DNA of 64,000 nt, taken from the NCBI RefSeq assembly GCF_017355875.1, contig NZ_JAFEWC010000001.1:1-64000 (forward strand), in the 5' to 3' direction. Below, piece by piece: positions 1 to 8,418 of this stretch. The notes beneath the pieces are model-generated. The model was not told where the DNA came from and made no database searches. It was given only the letters and a program-made list of their open reading frames with translations. Both the position numbers and the translations under genes were made by a program. Each line of letters begins with the position of its first letter. The first letter of the stretch is position 1. This DNA comes from Aridibaculum aurantiacum (GTDB taxonomy: Bacteria; Bacteroidota; Bacteroidia; Chitinophagales; Chitinophagaceae).

Positions 1-76
1 CTTCAATCTCCTGGACAACCATTAGCTTAAAGCTATTACTGTACCGGATGACTGTTCTCTCTACTTTTTGTGACAT
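1..76 (-). CDS. Transposase N-terminal fragment (IS3-type OrfA), cut by window edge
   Basis: Reading the minus strand from the ATG at 76 gives 25 residues beginning MSQKVERTVIRYSNSFK and running off the window. The motif 'RYSxSFKxxVVxEIE' is the usual N-terminus of the helix-turn-helix protein OrfA of IS3-family elements in Bacteroidota, which binds the element ends and is joined to OrfB by frameshifting. Only the start is present, so whether the element is intact cannot be judged. The start lies inside an inverted repeat (71-107). The assignment rests on a short stretch of sequence. Confidence 0.5.
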   Translation of the reverse strand, partial: MSQKVERTVIRYSNSFKLMVVQEIE

Positions 77-107
77 ATTGATTGAGTTTAATTACTTCAA
101 TATGTCA
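71..107. repeat. 11-bp perfect inverted repeat over the transposase start
   Basis: TGACATATTGA (71-81) and TCAATATGTCA (97-107) are exact reverse complements separated by 15 nt. The left arm contains the minus-strand ATG at 74-76. It could be a hairpin limiting translation initiation of the transposase, or an operator for it; the sequence shows only the symmetry. Confidence 0.5.
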
Positions 108-183
108 ACCAGTTTCAGGACGTGACATCTACCACCAACCACCAACTTCCAATCATCCAGCATCTATTATCCAGCATCCAACA

Positions 184-1539
184 TCACCCAACCACTCTCT
201 TCGCTGCCTCTTCGCCAGTATTAATAGCTCCTTCCATAAAACCCTGCCAATCGGCTAAGTGTTCGCCGGCAAAGTGTGTATGCAGAAAAGGTTTCTTTAG
301 TACAGGCATCAACGTAAACCATTGCCCGGGCTTGTACAAAGCATAAGCACCACGCGTATGCTTGTCGTTGCCCCAGTAGTAGTTGAAGTGTTGAAGCATC
401 TTTTCTTCTATGTTTCCAAAGGCAGGTTGCAGTGCCTGCTTGATGGTGGCTTTATGAAATGCCTCATCCTGGTTGGCTATCACTGCTGCTTTATCGCCAA
501 TGGTGTAGGAAATCAAAACACCGTTGCTGCCGGGTTGATTTTTAGTAGCATGGTAAAAATAATGAGCAGGCGTATCTGTTACCATATCAAAATCCTCCGG
601 CCAAAACCGATCATTAAAAAGAACAGGATGTTTATTTATTCGTGCATACTGCAGTGAACGCAATGCATGTTGTTTATCGGCTGGTAAAGCAGGTAACCAT
701 TGTACTTTGCTTACAGCAAATGTGGGCAGCGTGCATATGATCTTATCAGCAGTAAATGTTTTGCCGTTGGCACAAGTCACCTTCACCTTAGTACCTCTTT
801 GATCAACAGAAGTAACTGTATGATCTAAAAGAATATTTCCTTTTCCAATCTTGGTGGCAAGCGCTTCAGCAAGTTTGCTATTGCCGCCTTTAATCTTAAA
901 GTCCATTTCATTCTTTTCGCTGCTCTCGGCATATTCTGCCATAGCAGCATAAGCCGATACATGCCTGATGCTTTCGCCAAAGTCGGTGCTATCCAGCAGT
1001 TCACGTATCTCCAGGTCTCGACCATCGCAGCCGTTGTTCACCAGGTAGCGCCACCAGTCGTAACTGTCCAATCTTCGTTTGTCTGCATCATTCATCTTAC
1101 CGTATGCTTCCAGTAGTTTCTTCCATTTCGCATCCCACTCATCAGAGTATTTCCATGCGTGCTTGCCTGCGTATTCATTCTTATACAGCAGGTGTGTTTC
1201 AAAGCGATTGTCTTGAAGTTCTAAACCAAACTCCTTGCATAGTTCTTTTATTCGGTCATGCGAATCACCTACCCACTCAGCACCAAGTTCTACCACCAAT
1301 TCTTCTCCCGGAATTTTAGATGAATGAACCCTACCACCGATACGTGGTTGCGCTTCCAGCACTGTTACTTTTATTTTCCGTTTAGTAAGTGCATAGGCTG
1401 CGGCAAGACCTGCAAAGCCAGCTCCCAGCACTACAACATGGGCAGGTTTTGGAGCAAGAGCAAATGAACTATATGCATGTAATAATGTACCTGATACTAT
1501 TACAGCAGTTTCTTTTAAAAACGTGCGGCGTGTTGTCAT
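184..1539 (-). CDS. Flavin-dependent amine oxidase (FAD/NAD(P)-binding), Tat-exported
   Basis: 451 residues. The N-terminus TTRRTFLKETAVIVSG has the twin-arginine pattern RRxFLK followed by a hydrophobic stretch, so export in folded form is likely. Next comes the dinucleotide-binding motif VVVLGAGFAGLAAAYAL, an acidic residue ending the second strand (VLEAQ) and the GG-RV motif 'RIGGRVHS', which together define the flavin monoamine oxidase family. The C-terminal 'FAGEHLADWQGFMEGA' is the family's second FAD-contact region. The length is normal. The substrate cannot be told; polyamines, amino acids or a carotenoid-like substrate are possible. It stands alone, between the IS end and a divergently transcribed fabH. 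Confidence 0.85.
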   Translation of the reverse strand: MTTRRTFLKETAVIVSGTLLHAYSSFALAPKPAHVVVLGAGFAGLAAAYALTKRKIKVTVLEAQPRIGGRVHSSKIPGEELVVELGAEWVGDSHDRIKELCKEFGLELQDNRFETHLLYKNEYAGKHAWKYSDEWDAKWKKLLEAYGKMNDADKRRLDSYDWWRYLVNNGCDGRDLEIRELLDSTDFGESIRHVSAYAAMAEYAESSEKNEMDFKIKGGNSKLAEALATKIGKGNILLDHTVTSVDQRGTKVKVTCANGKTFTADKIICTLPTFAVSKVQWLPALPADKQHALRSLQYARINKHPVLFNDRFWPEDFDMVTDTPAHYFYHATKNQPGSNGVLISYTIGDKAAVIANQDEAFHKATIKQALQPAFGNIEEKMLQHFNYYWGNDKHTRGAYALYKPGQWFTLMPVLKKPFLHTHFAGEHLADWQGFMEGAINTGEEAAKRVVG

Positions 1540-1672
1540 AGCATTCGTTTTGGTAGGTGATGGATTGAAAACTTCTGCAGCTTTAAAGTATTATTCTTAT
1601 CTCAACTATGGAAGGAAATGATAAACAAATACCATTGTATTTCTATTTGCGGTACGAGTGCCGGTAATTCTT

Positions 1673-1679
1673 TACTTTG
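1673..1679 (+). promoter_or_regulatory. Possible -7 element of the fabH promoter
   Basis: TACTTTG lies 21 nt before the ATG at 1701 and resembles the Bacteroidota -7 box TAnnTTTG with one spacer base missing; a TTTG that could serve as the -33 element is at 1646-1649, spaced a little widely. Confidence 0.3.
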
Positions 1680-1700
1680 GTCTTCAAACGACAAGCCATT

Positions 1701-2741
1701 ATGAAACGATCGATGATTGCCGGTATAGGTATGTATGTACCAAAAAATGTAATTACCAATAATGACCTTACCCGGTACATGGACACCAGTGATGAATGGA
1801 TACAGGAACGTACCGGCATACAAGAGAGAAGGTATGCCGACAGAGAAGGCGAAACCACAACTACCATGGGTATAGCTGCTGCAACCATGGCCATAGAAAA
1901 TGCAGGTCTTCAACCAACAGATATTGACTTCATCATCTTTGCTACACTAAGCCCCGACTATTATTTCCCCGGCTGTGGCGTGCTGGTGCAGCGCGAACTA
2001 AAAATGCGTGAGATAGGTGCCTTGGATATAAGGAACCAGTGCAGCGGGTTTGTATATGCCATTAGTGTAGCCGATCAATTTATTAAAACAGGTATGTATA
2101 AGAACATACTGGTGATAGGAAGCGAGAAGCATTCGTTTGGCCTTGATATGAGCACACGCGGCAGGAATGTGAGCGTGATATTTGGTGACGGTGCAGGTGC
2201 TGTGGTATTAAAAGCCACGGATAGCGATAGAGGTATAATGAGCACCCACTTACACAGCGATGGAGAGAGCGCTGAAATTCTTGCGATGTACAATCCCGGC
2301 ACACATGCCAACCGTTGGGGAAACTATGCTGATTTTAATGATGCTGAAATAGCAGATATGTTTATGAGCCACCAGATGGTGGATAATGCGCAGTTGTTTC
2401 CTAACATGGATGGTCAGGCTGTGTTCAAAAAAGCTGTTGTAAAGTTTCCTGAAGTAATAGGGGAGGCGCTTGCTGCCAATGGTCTTCAGCCTGCTGATAT
2501 AGATATGCTGGTGCCGCACCAGGCCAATCTTCGTATTAGCCAGATGGTGCAAAAAATGCTGAAGCTTCCTGATGAGAAAGTGTATAACAACATACAGCGC
2601 TATGGCAATACTACTGCTGCCAGTGTTCCTCTTGCCTTGTACGAAGCATGGAATGAAGGCAAAATAAAAGAAGGTGATATAGTTTGTTTGGCTGCTTTTG
2701 GTAGTGGCTTCACATGGGCTAGTGCGTTAATCAGGTGGTAA
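1701..2741 (+). CDS. fabH: 3-oxoacyl-ACP synthase III (KAS III)
   Basis: 346 residues from the ATG at 1701; an in-frame start 24 nt upstream adds residues that do not fit the family. KAS III condenses an acyl-CoA with malonyl-ACP to start fatty-acid chains. The catalytic triad is visible: Cys114 in NQCSGF, His273 in VPHQANLR and Asn303 in YGNTTAAS. The N-terminal 'TSDEWIQERTGIQERRYA' and 'GDGAGAVVL' are also family hallmarks. It has no fatty-acid synthesis genes beside it, so it may be one of several paralogues, with a role in branched or secondary acyl chains possible. Confidence 0.92.
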   Translation: MKRSMIAGIGMYVPKNVITNNDLTRYMDTSDEWIQERTGIQERRYADREGETTTTMGIAAATMAIENAGLQPTDIDFIIFATLSPDYYFPGCGVLVQRELKMREIGALDIRNQCSGFVYAISVADQFIKTGMYKNILVIGSEKHSFGLDMSTRGRNVSVIFGDGAGAVVLKATDSDRGIMSTHLHSDGESAEILAMYNPGTHANRWGNYADFNDAEIADMFMSHQMVDNAQLFPNMDGQAVFKKAVVKFPEVIGEALAANGLQPADIDMLVPHQANLRISQMVQKMLKLPDEKVYNNIQRYGNTTAASVPLALYEAWNEGKIKEGDIVCLAAFGSGFTWASALIRW

Positions 2742-2802
2742 AACAAGTAAGGTATTCTCTTTAATTAGAAAAAGATGGCGACTTTCGCCACAAACACTTA
2801 TT

Positions 2803-3246
2803 ATGAAGAAACAGCTGCTAATACTCTTCGCTTTTGTTGCATTACTCGCCACTTCTGCGCAGGCTCAAAATTCTGATGAATGGCAGGTAAGACTAAATAA
2901 GCAAGTGCTACTTCGTTCTCCTGCAGAAACAGCAGAGCCTACAATAACACTTAGTAAGTCTTCTGTAAAAAAGAATGATATACTGACCATTCAATACACT
3001 ACCAATGATGGTCAGCAGGATTGGAAAAGATCATTCACCATCAATGATGCAAACGAACAAACTTTCAAGGAGCTCTCGCTGAAGAATCAAACGGGTACGG
3101 CTACCTTAAAATTGAAAGAATTGGCTAAAGCAGCTGCATCCAACAAGCCGCTTTATATATATACAATGTCTTTACCTAAAGATCCTAACCAGGCTGCCTT
3201 GGTGCGAGTAAGAAGAATATTGCTTTGTAAGATCCAGTGGAAATAA
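2803..3246 (+). CDS. Secreted hypothetical protein
   Basis: 147 residues. The first 21 residues form a clear Sec signal peptide (MKKQLLILFAFVALLATSAQA) with an AQA cleavage site. The mature part is about 125 residues, rich in Thr, Lys and Ser, with alternating polar and hydrophobic residues that suggest a small beta-sandwich. No motif was recognised. The stop overlaps the start of the lipid kinase gene (TAATG), so the two are probably translationally coupled. A short hairpin (TGGCGA-CTT-TCGCCA, 2776-2790) precedes the start. Confidence 0.75.
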   Translation: MKKQLLILFAFVALLATSAQAQNSDEWQVRLNKQVLLRSPAETAEPTITLSKSSVKKNDILTIQYTTNDGQQDWKRSFTINDANEQTFKELSLKNQTGTATLKLKELAKAAASNKPLYIYTMSLPKDPNQAALVRVRRILLCKIQWK

Positions 3247-4148
3247 TGCGGAAGATAATTTACCTGGTAAACCCAAAATCAGGCACCAGTAAGAAGGGTG
3301 CTGTGCAGAAATTAATAGAATTAAAAACTGCCGCTAAAGGAATCCATTACGAGATATTTCCTACTACCTCTACGGGTATATACGATGACCTGGTTGAAAA
3401 GATAGAGCAGGAGAATATTACCGATGTAGTGATGGTTGGTGGCGACGGTACAGTGAACCAGGTGGTGAAGGCATTGAAAGAATGCAATATCAACTTTGGT
3501 ATCATCCCTATGGGCAGTGGTAACGGCCTTGCTTATTGTGCCGGTATACCTCGTAACCCGCTTCGTGCGCTTGATATTATTTTCGATGGCACCGCCAGTT
3601 ATATAGATGCTTTCTTAATCAACGACCAGTTCAGTTGTATGCTGAGCGGCTTAGGTTTTGATGCACAGGTGGCGCATGATTTTGCCAACAAAAGCGCACG
3701 TGGATTATTGACGTACACACAGCAAAGCCTGTTTCAATACTTCAAGGCGCAGCCCTACCAGTTCGAAATAGTGCTGGATAATTTTTCTTTTTATACAGAT
3801 GCTTTCCTTGTGTGTATTGCCAACAGCAACCAGTTTGGTAATTATGTTACCATTGCTCCTAAGGCAAGTTTAAAAGACGGGCTACTGGATATTGTTGTGG
3901 TGCAAAAGATGAACAAGGCACGTCTACCTTTCGCTGTATTGCGCCAGATAAGAGGCAATAACATGTTGGAGACTTTAGTGGAAAATGTATCAAAAAAGAA
4001 TGTGCTCTACTTCCAGGCAGAGTCGCTTACCATCAGGAACCTGAAGCATGCACCACTGCATGTAGATGGAGAACCGCGTCCAACAGAAGAAGAATACCAG
4101 GTAAAGATATTACCGAAATGCTTCAAGTTGATAATGCCAGCGGTATAG
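3246..4148 (+). CDS. Diacylglycerol kinase-like lipid kinase (YegS/BmrU family)
   Basis: 300 residues from the ATG at 3246, which shares its A with the upstream stop codon; a GTG at 3237 is a weaker alternative. Members phosphorylate diacylglycerol or related lipids at the inner membrane. The nucleotide-binding signature GGDGT (residues 65-69), the N-terminal 'LVNPKSG' and 'PMGSGNGLA' are intact, and the C-terminal 'LHVDGEPR' motif of the second domain is present. The length is normal. It converges on the heme A synthase gene with 3 bp between them. The exact lipid substrate is unknown. Confidence 0.88.
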   Translation: MRKIIYLVNPKSGTSKKGAVQKLIELKTAAKGIHYEIFPTTSTGIYDDLVEKIEQENITDVVMVGGDGTVNQVVKALKECNINFGIIPMGSGNGLAYCAGIPRNPLRALDIIFDGTASYIDAFLINDQFSCMLSGLGFDAQVAHDFANKSARGLLTYTQQSLFQYFKAQPYQFEIVLDNFSFYTDAFLVCIANSNQFGNYVTIAPKASLKDGLLDIVVVQKMNKARLPFAVLRQIRGNNMLETLVENVSKKNVLYFQAESLTIRNLKHAPLHVDGEPRPTEEEYQVKILPKCFKLIMPAV

Positions 4149-4151
4149 CGG

Positions 4152-5213
4152 CTAGTTCACCTGCTTTGGCTTTCCCGCCAGGTATATAATGCCTATGAAG
4201 TTTAGGAACAGTAGCATACCATTTAGCTGGTGTAACAGTGCAGACCATTCAAATTTTCCAAAGCCGTTTGGAACAATCTTATCAGCAGTTAATAGTGCCA
4301 TTACACCTAGTATCACCTGCAGTATTACCAATGTTATAGAGGCATTGCGGTATCTACTAAAGAATGTAGAAGCTTTTACTTTTCTCGCAGCTATCCACCA
4401 AATAAAGATGATAATCGTAAGTAGGTAAGCCAGGTTGCGGTGAATGAAATGGATTGCGATCCTGTTATATACAGCATCTTTTGAAAAGCCATTGGCGAAC
4501 ATATTTTCCGGCCAGTAGCTTCCATTTATATCAGGCCAGGTAGATGCGATAGTAGCTGCTTTCAAACCTGCCATAAATGCTCCGAAAGTAAGTTGTATCA
4601 CTATCAGCACTGTTATGGCTGTAGCTGCATTTCGTAGTGCCGGTTTAGCTACAAACTGCTGTTGCGGTACTACCAGTCGCAGCCAGAAAATAAGCGCATA
4701 AGCTATCAGTATCATCGCAGCAATGAAGTGTGCTGCCAGCCTGATATGGCTTACGAACAGATCATTTTCATTCAGGCCGCTTTGTACCATTATCCAACCA
4801 ACAAAACCTTGTGCTGCTCCAAGTATAAAAAGAATAACCAGTGGTGCGATCATCCACTTTTTGAAATAACCTTTTACAATGAAATAGATGAATGGGATGA
4901 GGAAGACAATACCAATGATCCTGGCCCACAGGCGGTGAAACCATTCCCAGAAAAAAATGAACTTAAAATCGCCGATAGAAAAGTGCTGGTTGAGGTATTT
5001 GTATTGCGCAATCTGTTGGTATTGTTCAAAAGCTTTTTGCCATTGCGCCTCGGTCATTGGTGGCAATGCACCCATAATTGGTTTCCATTCTGTAATGGAA
5101 AGCCCCGAGCCGGTAAGCCGGGTGATGCCACCTAACAGTACCTGGATGACCAGCATGAATATGCCCAGCAGGATCCAATTTGCTATAACTTTTGTTGCCC
5201 TATCGTTTTGCAT
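4152..5213 (-). CDS. ctaA: Heme A synthase (COX15/CtaA)
   Basis: 353 residues from the ATG at 5213. A longer open frame extends to 5717, but that extension is antisense to RNase HII and is not family-like. CtaA oxidises the C8 methyl of heme O to a formyl group, giving heme A for cytochrome aa3 oxidases. About eight membrane segments are visible. Hallmarks are the 'GGITRLTGSGLSITEW' loop and the paired histidines in 'EWFHRLWAR' and 'HFIHRNLAY', with 'LLHQLNGM' near the end. It stands apart from ctaB and the oxidase genes. An alternative ATG lies 33 nt upstream. Confidence 0.9.
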   Translation of the reverse strand: MQNDRATKVIANWILLGIFMLVIQVLLGGITRLTGSGLSITEWKPIMGALPPMTEAQWQKAFEQYQQIAQYKYLNQHFSIGDFKFIFFWEWFHRLWARIIGIVFLIPFIYFIVKGYFKKWMIAPLVILFILGAAQGFVGWIMVQSGLNENDLFVSHIRLAAHFIAAMILIAYALIFWLRLVVPQQQFVAKPALRNAATAITVLIVIQLTFGAFMAGLKAATIASTWPDINGSYWPENMFANGFSKDAVYNRIAIHFIHRNLAYLLTIIIFIWWIAARKVKASTFFSRYRNASITLVILQVILGVMALLTADKIVPNGFGKFEWSALLHQLNGMLLFLNFIGIIYLAGKPKQVN

Positions 5214-5357
5214 ATAATGATATTTCTTAATTGGCAGAAGAGCCATGGAAATGGAAGCGGGTGCAAAATTAACCCTTATCACATCTGGATAACTTTTTGA
5301 ATAAAGAATGCTCCTGATTTTTCTTTTTTCATTCACCAAACACCATTTTTGCAGCGT

Positions 5358-5978
5358 ATGCTGCAGCCGTTTTACCAGAAAAGATATACCGAAGCCGGGT
5401 GCGATGAAGCCGGACGCGGATGCTATGCTGGTCCTGTGTTTGCCGCAGCAGTCATTCTTCCCAAAGATTTTTACCACCCGCTGCTCAACGACAGTAAACA
5501 AGTTTCTGAAGCTAACCGCAATGAACTGAGAAAGGTGATTGAGGAGCAGGCTACCTGCTACAGCGTGGCCATGGTAGACAACGAAGAGATCGACAAGATC
5601 AATATCCTGAAAGCTTCCTTCAAAGCAATGCACCTGGCACTTGACAACCTGAAGCGTAAGCCAAAATATATATTGGTTGATGGCAATCGGTTTACACCTT
5701 ACCAGGATGTAAAACACAAGTGCATCATCAAAGGAGATGGCTTGTATGCATCTATTGCTGCTGCCAGTATTTTAGCCAAAACCTACCGCGATGACTACAT
5801 GCGCAAGTTGCACGAAGAATACCCGCTGTACCACTGGTGCAACAATAAAGGCTATGGTACAGAAGAACATCGCCTGGCTATAGAAGCTTTTGGCCTTACC
5901 AAGTACCACAGGTTAAGTTTCAATATTGCAGCCAAACAACTTTCGCTCGACCTGGAAGAAGAGCATGTGCTGATGTAG
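5358..5978 (+). CDS. rnhB: Ribonuclease HII
   Basis: 206 residues from the ATG at 5358 (a TTG three codons upstream is the longest-frame start). It cleaves the RNA strand of RNA-DNA hybrids and removes misincorporated ribonucleotides. The signature GCDEAGRGCYAGPV carries the catalytic Asp and Glu (residues 16-17), and 'ILVDGN' and 'KGDGLYASIAAASILAK' bring the remaining acidic ligands and the lysine motif. The length is typical. A -7-like box (CATTTTTG) ends 6 nt before the ATG, hinting at a very short or absent leader. Confidence 0.92.
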   Translation: MLQPFYQKRYTEAGCDEAGRGCYAGPVFAAAVILPKDFYHPLLNDSKQVSEANRNELRKVIEEQATCYSVAMVDNEEIDKINILKASFKAMHLALDNLKRKPKYILVDGNRFTPYQDVKHKCIIKGDGLYASIAAASILAKTYRDDYMRKLHEEYPLYHWCNNKGYGTEEHRLAIEAFGLTKYHRLSFNIAAKQLSLDLEEEHVLM

Positions 5979-5988
5979 GAGAGTGGAG

Positions 5989-6021
5989 GATTTTTGATTT
6001 CAGATTTAAGATTTCAGATTT
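5989..6021. repeat. Low-complexity GATTTNAGATTT repeat
   Basis: The stretch is built of GATTT-A/C-AGATTT units of a kind common between Bacteroidota genes. It runs into the last codons of the nucleoside phosphorylase gene, so the C-terminal residues NLKS are encoded by the repeat. Confidence 0.5.
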
Positions 6022-6851
6022 GAAACTCCGTGAATACTTTTAACGACTTCAGCAAATAGTTGGCTCAGTTTAGCATCTGCCTTTCCTGCTACTTCTATTA
6101 TCTCAGCTATATCCACCGGCTTCAGGTTATCAGGATCACATTCATCAGTAATAACTGAAACAGCCGCACAAGGAATACCTGCCTGGTTAGCCACTATCAC
6201 TTCAGGAACTGTACTCATGCCTACCAGGTCAGCACCTATGTTCCTGAGGTAGCGATATTCTGCTCGTGTTTCCAGGTTTGGACCTATAACAGAAGCATAT
6301 ACTCCTTCATGAAGATGAAGACCTAATTCAGCTGCTTTGTTTTTAAAAGCCTTAGCAAGGACAGGTGAATAAGGCTGGCTCATATCAGGAAAACGTGAAC
6401 CAAAGGCAGGATCTGTAAGACCACGCAGCGGGTTCTCCGGTTGAAGATTTATATGGTCATCCAGCAGTACCAGGTCACCTTTTTTGTAAGCACTATTTAT
6501 ACCTCCTGCAGCATTGCTAAGCAGCAGCTGTTTTATTCCAAGCTCCTTCATCACCCTTATGGGAAATGTGATCTGCTGCATGCTGTAGCCTTCGTAGTAG
6601 TGAAAGCGCCCTTGCATAGCAAGCACTGTTACGTCACCTATTTTGCCATAAACCAGCTGCCCTTTATGAAACTCTACAGTGGCAATAGGAAAATGAGGTA
6701 TCTCGTGGTAGGGAATAGTTTTTTCAACTTCTATATGTTGCAGTAATTGTCCCAAGCCTGTTCCTAATACAATACCTGTAGAGGGCGATAAAATTCCATT
6801 TTTTATAAGGTATTGAGCTGTATCGTGTATCTTCTGCAGGTAATTTTCCAT
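6006..6851 (-). CDS. Purine nucleoside phosphorylase, PNP/MTAP class
   Basis: 281 residues. It splits purine nucleosides with phosphate into a free base and pentose 1-phosphate. The phosphate-binding loop 'VLGTGLG', 'QGRFHYYEGYS', 'SNAAGGIN' and 'VGMSTVPEVIVA' place it in the trimeric PNP/MTAP class. The base-contact Glu is present (Glu194 in GPNLET). At the specificity position, where human PNP has Asn243 in 'ITNK', this protein has Asp236 (VITDECDPDN). Asp is what MTAP uses to bind 6-aminopurines, so adenine nucleosides are a plausible substrate (inference). It is divergent from the arsenosugar genes across 95 bp, which suggests a shared control region. Confidence 0.9.
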   Translation of the reverse strand: MENYLQKIHDTAQYLIKNGILSPSTGIVLGTGLGQLLQHIEVEKTIPYHEIPHFPIATVEFHKGQLVYGKIGDVTVLAMQGRFHYYEGYSMQQITFPIRVMKELGIKQLLLSNAAGGINSAYKKGDLVLLDDHINLQPENPLRGLTDPAFGSRFPDMSQPYSPVLAKAFKNKAAELGLHLHEGVYASVIGPNLETRAEYRYLRNIGADLVGMSTVPEVIVANQAGIPCAAVSVITDECDPDNLKPVDIAEIIEVAGKADAKLSQLFAEVVKSIHGVSNLKS

Positions 6852-6946
6852 AGCGTTTAATAAACAATAAAACTAAAGCAAATGTTTATTCGTAAAGAAT
6901 ATTCAGATTTTACATCATTGGCCTTAGCTTCATAAAAAACTATTAC

Positions 6947-7282
6947 ATGAGTAACCACTACTACAACGCCACAGACCTGGGCAAGTTTGGAAACATCACA
7001 GACTTTCAAAAAGAGGCAGGAGAAAAATTCTTTGCATGGTATGGAGAAGTATTTAAAGACAGTGCACTTTCAGCAAGAGAGAAATCATTGATAGCATTGG
7101 CAGTGGCTCATGCCGTACAGTGTCCGTATTGTATAGATGCCTACAGCAGCGATGCCTACGAGAAAGGTTATAGTGAAGAGCAAATGATGGAAGCCGTACA
7201 CGTAGCAGCCGCCATTCGTGGAGGCGCATCATTGGTACACGGTGTACAAATGATGAACAAGGTGAAAGAAATAGCGATGTAA
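6947..7282 (+). CDS. Arsenosugar-associated AhpD/CMD-like protein
   Basis: 111 residues of the carboxymuconolactone decarboxylase/AhpD fold. The redox motif C59-P-Y-C62 lies in 'AHAVQCPYCIDAY', followed by the helix 'EAVHVAAAIRGGASLVHGVQM' that shapes the active site. This subgroup (peroxidase-like, found beside ArsS) is a recognised companion of the arsenosugar radical-SAM enzyme, and arsS lies 70 bp downstream on the same strand. Its biochemical role is not established; a thiol redox partner of ArsS or of an arsenic intermediate is possible. The assignment is strong because family and context agree. Confidence 0.88.
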   Translation: MSNHYYNATDLGKFGNITDFQKEAGEKFFAWYGEVFKDSALSAREKSLIALAVAHAVQCPYCIDAYSSDAYEKGYSEEQMMEAVHVAAAIRGGASLVHGVQMMNKVKEIAM

Positions 7283-7351
7283 TCTCAAATAGATTTAGAA
7301 TACCCGAAGCCAGCTTCAGGTTTGGATTAGCAGCAGGCATAAAACAGCAAC

Positions 7352-8401
7352 ATGAAGTCATTAAAAGCACAGGGAAGTAATTTAGCAGATGCACTTACAC
7401 AGGTAGATATACTGGAGCATGGCTATGGCGATTCTTTCAAGCTGGTCCCTTTCCAGGAGAAGCTGCAGAACGTTGGCTTGTTGCCTTTGCGCCCAACCAA
7501 CATTAATATCTTCCAGGTGAACGTTGGTAAGATGTGTAACCAGGTGTGTAAGCATTGCCATGTAGATGCTGGTCCTGATCGTAAAGAGATAATGACCATT
7601 GAAACCATGCAGCAATGCCTGGATGTGCTGGCCGCAAACCCGCAACTAAATGTAGTAGATCTTACAGGTGGTGCGCCTGAAATGAACCCCAACTTCAGGT
7701 GGTTTGTGCAGGAAATAAGAAAGCTGGACAGGCACGTGATCGTTCGCTGCAATCTTACCATCATTCTTGCCAATAAAAAATACCACGATCTGCCGCAGTT
7801 CTACAAAGAGCATAAGATAGAGGTGGTTTCATCGTTACCTTTTTATACGCAAGACCGAACCGACAGGCAGCGCGGCAACGGTGTGTTTGAAGACAGCATC
7901 AAAGGCCTGCAAATGCTGAACGAAGTTGGTTATGGTATAGAAGGAACAGGATTAACGCTGAACCTTGTGTACAATCCTGCCGGCGCTTTTCTTCCTCCAT
8001 CGCAAACTGCATTGGAAGCTGAGTATAAGCAGGCGCTGATGGAGCGATACAACATCCGATTCAACCAGCTTTTTGTGATAACAAATATGCCCATCAGCCG
8101 ATACCTTGACTACCTGCTGCAAACGGGTAACTATGATAAGTACATGGAAAAGCTCACGAATGCTTTCAACCCTGCAGCGGCAGCAAACGTGATGTGTCGT
8201 AGTACGCTGTCAATCGGTTGGGATGGCTATATCTATGACTGCGATTTCAACCAGATGCTGGAAATGAAAGTTGATGCATCCTCACGGCATATTTCTGCAT
8301 TTGACCTGGCAGCACTTCAACAGCGCCCAATCGTTATCAATCAACACTGCTTTGGATGCACTGCCGGATCGGGTAGTAGCTGTGGTGGAGCCGTAACTTA
8401 A
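7352..8401 (+). CDS. arsS: Arsenosugar biosynthesis radical SAM protein
   Basis: 349 residues. ArsS joins the 5'-deoxyadenosyl group of S-adenosylmethionine to dimethylated arsenic, the key step toward arsenosugars. The radical-SAM cluster motif C62-x3-C66-x2-C69 (MCNQVCKHCH) is followed by 'DLTGGAPEMNPNF'. The C-terminal Cys-rich segment 'CFGCTAGSGSSCGGAV' is typical; some relatives carry selenocysteine in this region, here all positions are Cys. It sits in a run of + strand genes (AhpD-like, arsS, DUF2064 glycosyltransferase, acyltransferase) with gaps of 16-70 bp, which looks like one operon. No arsM methyltransferase is in the window. Confidence 0.93.
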   Translation: MKSLKAQGSNLADALTQVDILEHGYGDSFKLVPFQEKLQNVGLLPLRPTNINIFQVNVGKMCNQVCKHCHVDAGPDRKEIMTIETMQQCLDVLAANPQLNVVDLTGGAPEMNPNFRWFVQEIRKLDRHVIVRCNLTIILANKKYHDLPQFYKEHKIEVVSSLPFYTQDRTDRQRGNGVFEDSIKGLQMLNEVGYGIEGTGLTLNLVYNPAGAFLPPSQTALEAEYKQALMERYNIRFNQLFVITNMPISRYLDYLLQTGNYDKYMEKLTNAFNPAAAANVMCRSTLSIGWDGYIYDCDFNQMLEMKVDASSRHISAFDLAALQQRPIVINQHCFGCTAGSGSSCGGAVT

Positions 8402-8418
8402 TCCTTAAAATTGCCAGT

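Larger units (their letters stand above)
1..127 (-). mobile_element. Probable right-hand boundary of an IS3-family insertion sequence
   Basis: The minus strand reads TGTCACGTCCTGAAAC from position 127 inward, followed about 50 nt later by the transposase start. An end beginning TG with a short leader before orfA fits an IS3-family terminal inverted repeat. The other end is outside the window, so the boundary and any target duplication are inferred only. Confidence 0.35.

Noticed and set aside
4662-5135. 157-codon + strand frame opposite heme A synthase
   Set aside because: Antisense shadow of a gene with clear family motifs.
5214-5717. Upstream extension of the heme A synthase frame
   Set aside because: The extra 168 codons are antisense to RNase HII and do not resemble CtaA; the ATG at 5213 gives the family length.
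6852-6946. Arsenic-responsive operator (ArsR box) between the phosphorylase and the AhpD-like gene
   Set aside because: The 95-bp spacer was searched by eye and no convincing dyad was seen, nor is an arsR gene in the window.
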